A stretch of 64,000 nt of DNA from positions 1 to 64,000 of the forward strand of contig JANBRJ010000027.1 in NCBI GenBank assembly GCA_027577595.1, written 5' to 3'. The stretch is from Coemansia sp. RSA 487 (Eukaryota; Kickxellomycota; Kickxellomycetes; Kickxellales; Kickxellaceae). A program made the translations under genes and the position numbers. Shown piece after piece: positions 9,086 through 19,136 of the stretch. Below the pieces are notes generated by a model that did not search any database, had not been told where the DNA came from, and saw only the letters and a list, made by a program, of their open reading frames with translations. Every line of letters begins with the position of its first letter. Position 1 is the stretch's first letter.

Positions 9086-9363
9086 AATATATTTTTGTAC
9101 TGTTAACATTTTCCCCTTCCTATTTCCCAATTGGTCTGATATTGGTTCAACCAGTAGCAATAGCGGGAGTCAAATAAAATAAAAATAAAAAAGTAATATA
9201 ACCAAATGAAGGAATATTATGATGGAATTTCTTTGCCGTTGAAGAGGAGCGTGTTAAAGCTTTTGCCCTTGTATTTTTCTTTTCCCGTTCCTCTTTTTCT
9301 TCTAACCAAGGATAAAAAGCACTTGTTTAAATATCACATCATCGACAGAATTTCCTTATCACC

Positions 9364-9382
9364 ATATATATATATATATATA
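9364..9382. repeat. (TA)n microsatellite just before a zinc-cluster gene
   Basis: An uninterrupted AT dinucleotide run ending about 12 bases before the ATG at 9394. Length changes here would alter the leader or core promoter of the downstream gene. The rest of 9086-9393 is AT-rich 3'/5' flank with A-rich strings after the BRCT gene stop. Confidence 0.85.
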
Positions 9383-9393
9383 ACAATAACGCG

Positions 9394-9885
9394 ATGGACA
9401 CCTCCAAGACAAAGCGGATCCAGGTCAAGAACGCATGCGTAAATTGCCAGCGAGCTTGCAAAAAGTGCGATAACGAGCGTCCATGTCTGCGCTGCACTCG
9501 GTACAATCTGACCGAAACATGCGTTGACTCGCAGCGAAAGCCACGCCAACGAGGCATCAAGCGAGGACCATACAAAAAGCGCAACAAGCAATCTGCCGTT
9601 GCCAGCAAGACAACAACATCCCCGGCATCCATCGCCATTTCGAATGAAGTGACTGCTTCTACAGCTACTGTTTCTGATGAAAATGATCGGGAGAAATCTC
9701 CGCTAAATATGCTCTCGGATGTAGCGCTGAAAAGTAGTAGTAGTAGCAGCAGCAGTCCAAAGTTTCCATCCATACTTTCTTCGCGAATTGGAGTTTTCCA
9801 CTCACGGTCCATCCCGATATCTGCAGCCAGATTCGATACAAAATATACCAGTCATCAGCAGCACCAGCAGAGCATACACAACTAG
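9394..9885 (+). CDS. Short Zn(II)2Cys6 zinc-cluster protein
   Basis: A 163-residue protein with an N-terminal binuclear zinc cluster at about residues 14-42. The spacing is C-x2-C-x6-C-x5-C-x2-C-x8-C, with one extra Cys in the first loop. A strongly basic stretch (GIKRGPYKKR) follows the last Cys. This arrangement is typical of fungal DNA-binding factors of the GAL4 class. The remainder is Ser/Thr-rich with a serine run and no fungal_trans (middle homology) domain, so the protein is much shorter than most relatives. It may be a complete small regulator, or a first exon or truncated copy of a longer gene; no clear donor site or continuation was found before the stop at 9883. Confidence 0.75.
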   Translation: MDTSKTKRIQVKNACVNCQRACKKCDNERPCLRCTRYNLTETCVDSQRKPRQRGIKRGPYKKRNKQSAVASKTTTSPASIAISNEVTASTATVSDENDREKSPLNMLSDVALKSSSSSSSSPKFPSILSSRIGVFHSRSIPISAARFDTKYTSHQQHQQSIHN

Positions 9886-10119
9886 CAACATATAATTAGA
9901 TCCTCTATATCGACATACCGACATACTACTTGTCCATGTCTTGTATTCTTGTTCATCCTTAATAATTTAGTACATTTTTCGTCTGGTGCTGTACCTATAC
10001 AAGCCTGCCTCAAAAGGAAACTTCATACTTTGTTATTCTCTTTATATTTATTTATTTCCATGAACCAAAATGAAAACATTGTTTTATTACTCCCATGCCC
10101 GCTATCTATTGTTTAACAC

Positions 10120-11372
10120 AGAATTTGAGAATAGATGCAAATAGAGTAGTAGGTTCTATTGGTGCTGGCTCCACAGATCTTGCCTCTGCCCGTGTGCTTG
10201 CGTCGGAGCTAGGTTCGCTATTTGTGGTGACAGTGCTGGAGCGAAGCGGCTGTGCAGGTGGTATTTGGAACTGCACTCCAGACCCCCGTATGCCATTACA
10301 GCGTACCGCAGGATAGCTCAACAAATGCACTGGTTAAAAGGATACAACGAACACAGGCGCACAACTGGCAGATTTCCAACACCAGGTATATGACGAGCTA
10401 CTCGCAATTCTGCACAAAGAGCCAATGCAGTTTCCCGGGTTTCTATTCCCCAAAAGATGCACCGGACTTTCTCAACCGCAAGCAAGTACAAAAGTGTATC
10501 CACAGCTACTATAGCGACCCTGACAACCAATTACAGGGGTCGGTGTAGTTCAACAGTGAATGAGGAGGTATGCACTGGTCGGATCAGTCATCCGTACACT
10601 CCACGTGTGTCTGGACTACACGACCTATAACGCAAGAGAGCCCTGGTATTATGACTCACGCAGAGGAGTACCATCGAGCCAGCGATTACATAGATATTGT
10701 CGGTTCTTGTTGCTGGAAGGGCCTCATCGAGCATAGATATTTCGCGACAATCGAGCTTTACAACTCACAGAGTTCATCGTTCTGTGCGCACTGACAAAAA
10801 CAATACCTTAAAGCTGTCTTCAGGCGCAAGATTAAACGAAAATAACCTCACACGATATCACCCACAAATCCAGACGATCACCAAAGATGCTGTGATGATT
10901 GTCTATGGGTCAAGCATAGAGCTCTTCCTGATCACATTATCCATGCAACTAGATAGGTTGTACACGCACCCGTTCTTCCAAGGCAGCAAGCAGTTGGAAG
11001 CATTAGCGGATGGCCACTGGGTTAACGATTTGTACAAGCACCTTTTATACACACGCAACCCCGACACTGGCCATAGTCGGTCTTCCACAACTCATGCAAT
11101 GCAATTCTCGCTGTTTTGAGTACCAGGCAACATTCTTGGCCAAGATTTTATATGGAATTGTGGAGCTTCCATCACACGAAAAGATGCAGGGTGAGTGAGA
11201 CGACCTTGTGCATCGAATGCCATCACCCAAGCAACTGTTCGCATTGAGTTTGCAACAAAAAATACTATCACGATAAGCTCTCATTGACATTATTCGTAGC
11301 ACTGCCAAGAAAACGAATTATATGGTTCATCCCGGTCATGTATCTGAGGAGTAGGCACAAAAGTTTAGACAT
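10120..11372 (+). pseudogene. Decayed tandem copy of the flavin monooxygenase gene
   Basis: This stretch runs parallel to the intact gene at 12380-13744 in the same orientation. Matching blocks include ARVLASE, VTVLERS, GGIWN, TPDP, PKDAPDF and RKQVQ early, YRASDYID-like and the final EYQATFLAK and HVSEE blocks. Homology starts near ATAGATGCAAATAGAGTAG (about 10131) and fades after GGTCATGTATCTGAGGAGTA. It is broken by frameshifts (the first soon after the TPDP block), premature stops and an internal loss around 10545-10580 where ~90 bases of the parent coding sequence are missing. The nucleotide-binding glycine motif is also damaged (GSIGAGSTDL). It is a host gene duplicate that lost function after tandem duplication. 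Confidence 0.9.
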
Positions 11373-12379
11373 CTGGGTTCCCTAACAAGACCTGCAATAT
11401 TATAGGCACATTGAAGAGTTTATCGTATTTCCAGGAAACATATAGTACATGCTTCCCAATTGTTTAGTCATGATTTAATAAATGTTTCTACGGCTATAAA
11501 ATAGCCACAAATTCTATGATCAATAAATGGGAACTTTTCCGTTTTGTCTGAATTTTGGTGCTTGAAATAGCTACTAACCACTACTGTGAAAGAAGGAACA
11601 TTATCTGATGGAACTGGCATGAGTAAATATAAACACCCACAAACATCAGTTTTTCCTAGTTGCAAATTTGATTTGAAATACCCATCACTTCAACCAACAC
11701 AATAAATAACCAGGAAAATAATAATCTTGCTTAGAATACTTTTGGCACCATATACAATCATGCTGTTTTTACAGCTAATATAAGAGCATCTATAGCATGT
11801 GCCTATTTTTACTTGATAAGACCAGGCAATTATCAAGTAGTATAAGCTGAATCCTGCTTTTTGATGACCTTTTTAACTAAGAAAATATTGTAAGGTATAT
11901 TGCAAAAACACGTTGTTACAAAGAGATTGCAGAGATGCTAATACCCGTAAACAGCACTAATTGCATTGTTGCATTTATGTTGCACTTTTTTCATACTCAG
12001 AGTTGCTATTTATTGGCTTTATTCAATGGTAATGATTACAATTAGAAACTAATTCTCCTGCGAGTTTGTCAAACTTGCCACCGCTTAAAGGAGGAATATA
12101 TAGTGAATACTATCCTCTTTGAAACACGTCATTATACTGATCTTGAGCGTATCTACTTGCTAAATAACATTAGCATAATTAGATTATTTCTATAGTCGTT
12201 TTTAATTAGCGTTATCTTGTCTTGTTTTCCCTTTCCGTGCTTACTAATCGTTCATTTTCTTTCAGTGTTTCACAGAACCGCCACTATCTTTCTTTTTTTT
12301 GTTTATCCTCATCAGCCCCTCCCCCCAAATGTGCTGATTCCTTTCTTATCTCCGCCTTATCATTTATATTACAACAAGT
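11373..12379. other. AT-rich intergenic region upstream of the monooxygenase gene
   Basis: About 1 kb without a credible gene. Short motifs recall the hairpin repeats near 1.5-2.0 kb: TACGGCTATAAAATAGCC at about 11500 contains a small palindrome, and GCTGTTTTTACAGC at about 11763 is another. The last 150 bases are pyrimidine-rich, as expected for a promoter/leader of the gene at 12380. Any similarity to the first-region repeats is too short to call a copy. Confidence 0.4.
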
Positions 12380-13744
12380 ATGAGATTAATTGCAAATAGA
12401 ATAGGGGTTATTGGCGGCGGACCCGCAGGTCTTGCTGTTGCCCGTGTGCTGGCGTCGGAACCAGGTACGCCCTTTGCAGTGACGGTGCTAGAGCGAAGCA
12501 ACGACGTAGGTGGTATCTGGAATTATACTCCAGATCCCGTGTGTCATTATAACATACCACAGGATAGCGCAGCTAGTGCACTAGCTAAAGAATATGACGA
12601 ATGCAGTTGCACAACTGGTGGATTTCCAACACCAATATATGACGATTTACACACGAACTTGCCAAAGGACGTGATGCAATTTCCCGGGGTTCCGTTTCCA
12701 AAAGATGCACCGGACTTTCCTGACCGCAAACAGGTACAGCAGTATGTCCATAGATACTATAATGACCCCGATAACCGACTTCAAGGGCTGGTGCAGCTCA
12801 ACAGTGAAGTTGAAAGCGTAAAGTACGAAAACAGCGAGTGGGTTTGCACTGTGCGACGGCTATCTAATGATAATCGCACAGATACGCTAAAATTTGATGC
12901 GCTGGCTATCTGTACTGGTCGGGTCAGTCATCCGTACATTCCATGCGTGCCCGGACTAGAAGAGCTAGCGCAAGAGAACCCCGGCATTGTGACGCACGCA
13001 AAGGAGTACCGCCGAGCCAGCGATTACATAGATATGACCGTTCTTGTTGTTGGTGGCGCGTCATCGGGTACTGACATATCGCGGCAGCTGAGCTTTACTG
13101 CACGGCAAGTTCATTTATCTGTGCGTTCCAACGAAAATAACGACGCATTGGAACCAACTCTTGGAGCCGGAGTGAACCAGAGCAATCGATTGCGTCGCCA
13201 CCCGCAGATCCAGTCAATTACCAACGATTCAGTGGTGTTTGTCGACGGATCAAGTATAGAGCTTCCTGATCGCATCATCTACGCAACAGGCTACTTGTCG
13301 GTGTATCCGTTCTTCCAGGGCAACGACCAGCTGGAAGTATTGACAGATGGCCGCCGCATAAATAACCTGTACAAGTACCTCCTATATACGCAGAACCCAA
13401 CACTAGCCATATTTGGCATCCCAACCAAAGTGGTGCCGTTCCCGCTGTTCGAGTACCAGGCGACTTTTTTGGCCAAAGTGCTTCGCGGAATCGTAAAGCT
13501 ACCATCCCATGAAGAGATGCAGAGCCAGTGGGACGATCTTGCGCGCCAGACGTCCTCACATAAGCAGCTATACGAGTTCGGCATGCGGCAGGTCGAGTAC
13601 CAGAACGAGCTCATCAGCATTATCAATAACGCTTATAAGAATGCAAGCGACAGAGAACGCCTTCGTCTGGGCCATGTATCTGAAGAATGGGCGCAGCGCC
13701 GTAAACATACATTTGAGCTTCGGATGAAAATTCTAGGCTACTGA
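12380..13744 (+). CDS. Flavin-containing monooxygenase (FMO-like)
   Basis: A 454-residue enzyme expected to oxygenate soft nucleophiles (N or S) using FAD, NADPH and O2. The FAD-binding motif GGGPAG is at residues 12-17 after a short beta strand. A second dinucleotide motif GGASSG at 225-230 serves NADPH. The ATGY motif is at 302-305. The FMO signature FxGxxxHxxxY is present as NPGIVTHAKEY (200-210), so its first aromatic position is Asn rather than Phe. Length matches yeast Fmo1 and related fungal enzymes. A decayed copy lies just upstream in the same orientation, so this is the surviving member of a tandem duplication. Its 3' end faces the next gene with only 25 bases between stop codons. 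Substrate is unknown. Confidence 0.88.
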   Translation: MRLIANRIGVIGGGPAGLAVARVLASEPGTPFAVTVLERSNDVGGIWNYTPDPVCHYNIPQDSAASALAKEYDECSCTTGGFPTPIYDDLHTNLPKDVMQFPGVPFPKDAPDFPDRKQVQQYVHRYYNDPDNRLQGLVQLNSEVESVKYENSEWVCTVRRLSNDNRTDTLKFDALAICTGRVSHPYIPCVPGLEELAQENPGIVTHAKEYRRASDYIDMTVLVVGGASSGTDISRQLSFTARQVHLSVRSNENNDALEPTLGAGVNQSNRLRRHPQIQSITNDSVVFVDGSSIELPDRIIYATGYLSVYPFFQGNDQLEVLTDGRRINNLYKYLLYTQNPTLAIFGIPTKVVPFPLFEYQATFLAKVLRGIVKLPSHEEMQSQWDDLARQTSSHKQLYEFGMRQVEYQNELISIINNAYKNASDRERLRLGHVSEEWAQRRKHTFELRMKILGY

Positions 13745-13747
13745 AAC

Positions 13748-13753
13748 AATAAA
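13748..13753 (+). terminator. AATAAA signal directly after the monooxygenase stop
   Basis: An AATAAA hexamer begins three bases after the TGA at 13742-13744 and 17 bases before the convergent GTPase stop codon. If used, cleavage would fall inside the opposing coding sequence, giving overlapping 3' ends. Confidence 0.4.
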
Positions 13754-13769
13754 TTTAAAAGGATTTCAG

Positions 13770-15887
13770 CTATGAGCCCCCGCGGGATTCTATGAGCGCA
13801 TCCTCCTCATCCTTTGTCAGGATGCGGATGACCTTTCCGACGCCCTTGGTGCGGCCCTCGCGGAAGATCAGGCGCGAGTCGACTGCCAGACACTCTGGAT
13901 GCCGGATAAACTGGAACAGCACACGCGCACGGTCCCCGGTTCGCAGAAGCGTGCTCCCGTTGGCAGAACCGGAGCCATCGGCGCTGTTGCCTGCGGTATA
14001 AGCGCTGCGTACCTCGACATCGACTCCGCGTACCGTGTGCGTAGCGGTAGTGTCGACATGGGTGATGGACAGGACGCGTGCCGACTGGCGCACACATCCA
14101 CAGTGCACCATTGCCTGGTAGCGCGGGGTGATAGTGGTCGAGTGGTACAGAACAACGATCTCGGCCTCGAATGTGCCTGACGCAATTGGAGGCGCCAGCG
14201 GCTGCTGCGTGATCCGGTCAGCCTTGGAGGTAATAACCATCCCGTTGCGCACGAGCTGGCGGCTGATCTTGCGCAGCGCAAGCGACACGCTCTGCCCGGC
14301 CTGCGCCGACTCGACCTCAACGCGCTTGCGGTGGATGCCCTTGATAGTCGTCGCCACGAATGCGCCATGGAAGTCGGGGCCCAGCCACACACTGTCGCCG
14401 ACACGAACCTCGCCGGCCGCCAGCACACCCGACACGACGGTGCCTACGAATGGCACATTGAAGGTCTCGTTAATGTCGTAGCGCAGCGGAAGTGCGCTCT
14501 TGTTGTTGGTATCCTGCACATCTCCTTCCTTTGTAGAGGTCGCTCGCCGACGCGCGTGAGACAGCTGCAGGATGTTGAGGAATGTCAGGAGATTGTCGAT
14601 GCCTTCTCCGGTGACGTTGCTGACCTGGAACACCGGGCACACGCGCTGGCTGACGAAGCGGGAGGCTGCCATAAGCGCCGCTCGCCGATCGTTGACAGCC
14701 AAGGGGATTTTGCGGCACCCTGAGCTGCGCAGAACCTTGGTCAGCTGCTTCAGCGTTGTATCCAAGACACTGGGCGGACACATGTCGATTTTAGTGATGA
14801 CCACAAAGACCGGCACGCCCAGAGCCAGTGCAAGCCCCAGATGCTCGCGCGCCATGCCTGTCAGCCCAGCATTGGCGCCCACCATCAGCATCACGTAATC
14901 TGGCGATCCGCTGGACATGCCAAAGATGGTGGTCTTCAGGTACTTTTCGTGGCCTGCCAGATCCAGAAACGACACCAGCTTGGATGCGCGGCTGCACACC
15001 GCATGCCAGTCCATCTTGCGGTGCTGGCTGATCTGGTGGGCATCCGTGTGCCGCACAGGGTCTCCAGCGCTCCTGTCGAATCCAAGGATCTCCAGCCCCA
15101 CCGACGACGTGCGTCCCGAGTCGAGTTCATGCTTGTGTCGGAACAGCGCTACACGCGCCCGCCCGCGCCCGTCATCCAGGCTGCCTTGAGTCAGCACGCC
15201 AAGCATAGTGCTCTTCCCTGCATCGACGTTGCCGACAACCGCTACACGTACCTCTATGATGCTCTCGGTGCTCACAGGGTTGCGCCGCACCAGGAAATGC
15301 ACCATCCGAACATTCTTCTGGCTGCTCGTGGTGGCAGATGAAGAAGAAGAAGAAGCAAAAGATGGTGCTGCTTGCTGATCCTTCTTTGCTGTCTTTTTGT
15401 CGACGATCTCGCGCGCATGCGTGACCGCCATCGGGCCACTGCCACTACCAGCGGTGCCAGTGTCCAGCAGCAGCCGCGCAAACCCAGCGATACTCGGGTG
15501 CTTTGCCGCTTTCTCAAGCGCTGCCGACACCGCTGTGACGTCACCGTCGGTCAGCTCCATTGACGCTCCATCATCCTCGGTACCGATTGCTAGGACGGTC
15601 TCGCCGCCATTCACATCCAGCTGCATCGAAAGCCGGTCGGCAATGAAATCGACATCGTTGTCGGTCAGCTCCAGGTACCGCTGCTTGAGCGTTCTCTTTT
15701 GCCCAAAGTCACTGACACTTTCGGCGGTGGTGACCACGGAGATGCTACTTGCTTTCTCAACAAGGGAGTCAAACATGGTCGTATCGACCGCGTACTTTCC
15801 AGCAGCTGAGGAAGACATCATCGACTGTGTTGTTGAATCGTCGTTAATATTCAAGGCTGTTATCCGGTGGTCTATAGTCTTGTCCAT
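13770..15887 (-). CDS. GTPBP1: GTPBP1/GTPBP2-type translational GTPase
   Basis: A 705-residue EF-1A-related GTPase. The G1 motif GNVDAGKST sits at residues 219-227. It is followed by an AGP-1 family stretch (RARVALFRHKHELDSGRTSS), G3 DLAGHEKYLKT and G4 TKIDMCPP. Beta-barrel domains II and III fill the C-terminal third (PFVGTVVSGVLAAGEVRVGD...). GTPBP1 proteins act with ribosomes and the exosome or mRNA decay in animals; a role in translation rescue or mRNA surveillance is expected but inferred. The N-terminal ~200 residues are family-specific plus a Ser-rich linker. The start ATG lies in a purine-rich leader of a divergent promoter shared with CDC23. All GTP-binding motifs look intact. Confidence 0.92.
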   Translation of the reverse strand: MDKTIDHRITALNINDDSTTQSMMSSSAAGKYAVDTTMFDSLVEKASSISVVTTAESVSDFGQKRTLKQRYLELTDNDVDFIADRLSMQLDVNGGETVLAIGTEDDGASMELTDGDVTAVSAALEKAAKHPSIAGFARLLLDTGTAGSGSGPMAVTHAREIVDKKTAKKDQQAAPSFASSSSSSATTSSQKNVRMVHFLVRRNPVSTESIIEVRVAVVGNVDAGKSTMLGVLTQGSLDDGRGRARVALFRHKHELDSGRTSSVGLEILGFDRSAGDPVRHTDAHQISQHRKMDWHAVCSRASKLVSFLDLAGHEKYLKTTIFGMSSGSPDYVMLMVGANAGLTGMAREHLGLALALGVPVFVVITKIDMCPPSVLDTTLKQLTKVLRSSGCRKIPLAVNDRRAALMAASRFVSQRVCPVFQVSNVTGEGIDNLLTFLNILQLSHARRRATSTKEGDVQDTNNKSALPLRYDINETFNVPFVGTVVSGVLAAGEVRVGDSVWLGPDFHGAFVATTIKGIHRKRVEVESAQAGQSVSLALRKISRQLVRNGMVITSKADRITQQPLAPPIASGTFEAEIVVLYHSTTITPRYQAMVHCGCVRQSARVLSITHVDTTATHTVRGVDVEVRSAYTAGNSADGSGSANGSTLLRTGDRARVLFQFIRHPECLAVDSRLIFREGRTKGVGKVIRILTKDEEDALIESRGGS

Positions 15888-16467
15888 TTTCTAGCTTTAG
15901 TGGAAAAAAAAAAAAAGAAAGCTATTTCTCTTCTATGCTATTACTTCATGTGTAAAGTGGGTAAAGTTGATAAAGAAAACTCGTAGCGAAACAGAAAAAG
16001 AAACGGAAAAAAAAGTGGGAAAAGAAGTATTAGAGCCTTTATATAATGAAAATGTTCTCCGCTTTTTTTTTCCTCTCCCTTTTCTTCTTTTAATCAGTAT
16101 ATAAAAAGAAGGGTCTAGAATAGAAATGGAAGCATTGCAGTTGTCGCCAATGTTAAAACCTTGTTAAAAACAGAACCGCAGCTCTTGCTAATGACTATGC
16201 TATTGATTATGACTCGATACGGCCGCAGTACCAGAAAAAAAGCACAAGTGACTTCAGCACCACTTCACGATTGGAAATAAAAGTGAACATGTGATGCTGT
16301 GCATTCATTTGCGCAGCACCCCCAGTGATCTGATCTATCAGAAGATGATCATCTCTGTGTAAGAAGAGAAGGTGGTTAGCAGGTGTTGGTTTTTGAGAGC
16401 AGCTTTTTTTTCTCCAATGTTTACGTTATTCCTACTCTGTAATCAGCTCCATCTCTAAATTCATAAC
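15888..16467. promoter_or_regulatory. Divergent promoter between the GTPBP1-like gene and CDC23
   Basis: This 580-base interval separates two start codons. It contains A-rich tracts on the GTPase side, a TATATAA-type sequence near 16040 and TATATAAAAA near 16099, and a T-run before the CDC23 start. GATCTGATCTATCAGAAGATGATCATC at 16327-16353 is rich in GATC/GATA-like words; no factor is assigned. Confidence 0.45.
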
Positions 16468-18267
16468 ATGGAATCGAACGCAGATTCGCTTCGGCTACAG
16501 CTGCGCCGGGCCGTCGACGAGTGCTCGTCGCGCGGTCTGTTCTTTTCTGCCAAATGGGCAGCCGAGCAACTATGTAGTCTAGCAGAAGACACGCGGTTCA
16601 GCAGCACACTAACAACACCAACACTAAAGGGCCGACTGCGCGGATCAGCAGCAGCGGTTACAGGAAAGGAAGATGATGGAACGGATGAGAAAGACGCAGA
16701 GTGGAGCCGGCTGGACGACGACGAAAAGGACCAGACGGCATTTGCCAAATGCCTGTTTGATCTACGCGAACTGGACCGCACCGCTTACTGCCTGCGAGAC
16801 TGCACCGGTCCGCGAGCTGTGTTCCTGCGGCTGTATGCTCGGTACCTGAGCAGGGAAAAGAAAAAGAAGACCGGCGACCAGCAGCAAGAGGAAAAGACAT
16901 CGGTTGACCGCGAGCTCGTTGCCATCCGCGACGAGTTGCTCAATTACGATAAACAAGATGCGTTCTGTGTTTACTTGCTGGCCACAGTGCAATTGGCATT
17001 GGGGCAGCGCAGCGAGGCGCGTGCGTCATGTGTGCGGTCCGTGCAACAGTACGAGTACAACTGGAGCGCATGGCTGCTTCTCGAGTCATGCATGGATCCA
17101 AGACACCAGTCCATCGACAAGCTAGGCTCAGAATTGCCGCATGGCTGGATGCGCCACGCATTCATGGCTCACGTGCTATTAGAGCTATTTACTACTACTA
17201 CTACTACTACCACTACTACTGCAACAACAGCTGCTCCGTCCACGCAAACACAGCTACAGTCGACTGAGGATTTTGCTGTGCACTACCACGTGCTGGAGCA
17301 ACTGTTTCCACAAAGCATGTTTGTCATCGGCTTGCGTGCGGTGCGGCATTACAACATGCGCGAATTCGAGGAAGCTGGGCGGCTATTTGCGCAGCTCCAG
17401 CAGCTGGACCCGTACAGACTAGAGCTCAGCGATATCCATTCCAATATCCTGTTTGTGATGGAGGACCGTGCAAGGCTGAGCGAGTTGGCGCACCGATGCG
17501 CCTCACTGGACCGATTCCGCCCCGAAACGTGCTGTGTGATCGGAAACTACTACAGCTTGCGCAAGGAGCACGAAAAGGCAGTTGGGTACTTCCAACGCGC
17601 GCTCCAGCTGGATCGGAACTATCTGGCGGCGTGGACGTTAATGGGGCATGAATTCATTGAGCTCAAGAACACAGCGGCCGCCATCGATGCCTATAGACAT
17701 GCGGTGGATGTAGATGAGCGCGATTACCGCGCATGGTATGGGCTGGGCAAAACATACGAGATGCTCAATATGCCTCATTACGCATGCAACTACTATTCTA
17801 GGGCGGCAGCGTTAAGGCCGTACGATTCGCGCATGTGGTGCGCACTGGCCAACTGCTACGAGCTAAGCGGGGTACAAACGCAAGCCATTGAGTGCTATCG
17901 GAGGGCGCTGGCGGGTTCTTCCGAATGCGAGGCACTGGCTATAGGTAGACTAGCCAAGCTGCATGAGGAAGATGGGGACCGTGCAAGGGCCGCATACTAC
18001 TACCAACTTTTGTACGAGCACGCAGTCAAGAACACTGGGGTCGGTGCTACCGGCCCATTCGTCGATAGCGGCTCAAGTGTTGCAACTGAGCAAGACGAGC
18101 TGGCTGCAGCGTGTCTGTTTTTGGCAGCGTTTGAAAATGACCGTGGAAACACCCAGGTTGCACACAGGTACCTTGCGCAAGTTGTCGATGGAGCTAGCCA
18201 GCAACGCTCAGATGAAGCAAAGGCGATGATGCGCGCGATATCCAGTGACAAAGTCATGGATGCATAA
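16468..18267 (+). CDS. CDC23: Anaphase-promoting complex subunit 8 (Cdc23), TPR protein
   Basis: A 599-residue protein. The N-terminus matches the APC8-specific domain (LRLQLRRAVDECSSRGLFFS, residues ~8-27, and AAEQL). After an acidic linker there is an APC8-like ARYLS segment and then a superhelix of TPR repeats from about 275 to 540. Clear TPR units include EKAVGYFQRALQLDRNYLAAW, AAAIDAYRHAVDVDERDYRAW and HYACNYYSRAAALRPYDSRMW. APC8 is a scaffold of the APC/C ubiquitin ligase arm that receives Cdc20/Cdh1 and drives mitotic exit. A run of about ten threonines (codon repeat at 17190-17220) interrupts the middle region, probably in a loop. Length is close to yeast Cdc23. Identification is firm. 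Confidence 0.93.
   Translation: MESNADSLRLQLRRAVDECSSRGLFFSAKWAAEQLCSLAEDTRFSSTLTTPTLKGRLRGSAAAVTGKEDDGTDEKDAEWSRLDDDEKDQTAFAKCLFDLRELDRTAYCLRDCTGPRAVFLRLYARYLSREKKKKTGDQQQEEKTSVDRELVAIRDELLNYDKQDAFCVYLLATVQLALGQRSEARASCVRSVQQYEYNWSAWLLLESCMDPRHQSIDKLGSELPHGWMRHAFMAHVLLELFTTTTTTTTTTATTAAPSTQTQLQSTEDFAVHYHVLEQLFPQSMFVIGLRAVRHYNMREFEEAGRLFAQLQQLDPYRLELSDIHSNILFVMEDRARLSELAHRCASLDRFRPETCCVIGNYYSLRKEHEKAVGYFQRALQLDRNYLAAWTLMGHEFIELKNTAAAIDAYRHAVDVDERDYRAWYGLGKTYEMLNMPHYACNYYSRAAALRPYDSRMWCALANCYELSGVQTQAIECYRRALAGSSECEALAIGRLAKLHEEDGDRARAAYYYQLLYEHAVKNTGVGATGPFVDSGSSVATEQDELAAACLFLAAFENDRGNTQVAHRYLAQVVDGASQQRSDEAKAMMRAISSDKVMDA
17190..17220 (+). repeat. (ACT)n trinucleotide run in CDC23
   Basis: A near-perfect ACT repeat with one CCA-like interruption encodes a polythreonine stretch between the N-terminal part and the TPR array. 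Confidence 0.9.
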
Positions 18268-18588
18268 TTTTTGACTTTGAGCTTTTTTTTCAGCTGTGTG
18301 TAAATATCCGGCAGTCTCTTTGAAAGCTGTCTCTAAAATCCCGCCGTGCTTAGGATAATATTTTCATACCCATTCATCCAGCAACAAATTTGGGTGGGGG
18401 TAATAGGATAATTAAAAGGGAAACAGCAAAAAAAATCCCTCTTTTTTTTCATTGACTCTTTTTTTTATCCTGACATCAAAATAAAATAAAAAAGTTATTA
18501 AAAACGTGTCAACATTAAAAAAAGCTGAAGAGAATGGGCCCATCCATGGGACCTGTGTTCTTTGATAGACAAGAAGGCTCTTGGCCTC

Positions 18589-18629
<41 letters not shown>

Positions 18630-19136
18630 TAAATGTAGAAATAGAGGGAGAGAAAACACAAAGGTGAGGCTTGAGCCGCTTATTTCCCGCTTCCATCAGC
18701 AGAAAAGATGGAGACAAGATTAGGCAATTTGCCCGCACACGCACTCCTTTTTTATCGTTGTTTGTTGCATTGGTACTCCAAGTGTTTTTTTTCTTTCGAA
18801 TGTTTGCCTTGCTATTTGCTGTCCCTTTTGATGCATGAGCCAACAACAACAGTCAACGATAAAAAAGAGCCTAAGAGAATGATAGACAAGTGATGCAATG
18901 AGGCTTGTTGTTCCTTGAAGGAGAATAAACCCGCCCTTTTTTTGTTAGCGTTCTTCCCCTCCCCTTTGTCCTTACGGAACAGAAAAAACCAGTCATTTTC
19001 TTTTTCCTCTTTCGTTTCTTTTTTTTTTTCAAGAGGTTATCCTTCTACTATTTGTTTACTTTTTCTCTACTACCTTTATTATATAATCACCCCCTCCGTT
19101 TATGTCTGACTTTTAAACTTTTCCTTTTTGTAGCTG
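18268..19136. other. Intergenic region with (TAA)n microsatellite
   Basis: An 869-base spacer between two plus-strand genes. A TAA repeat of about twelve units lies at 18590-18626. The last 150 bases are strongly pyrimidine-rich and end CTTTTTGTAG just before CTGATG, which looks like a 3' splice site, so the next gene may have an intron in its leader or a short upstream exon. No gene seen. Confidence 0.45.

Noticed and set aside
10120-13744. Secondary-metabolite gene cluster around the monooxygenase
   Set aside because: No PKS, NRPS, terpene synthase or P450 lies nearby; neighbours are housekeeping genes.
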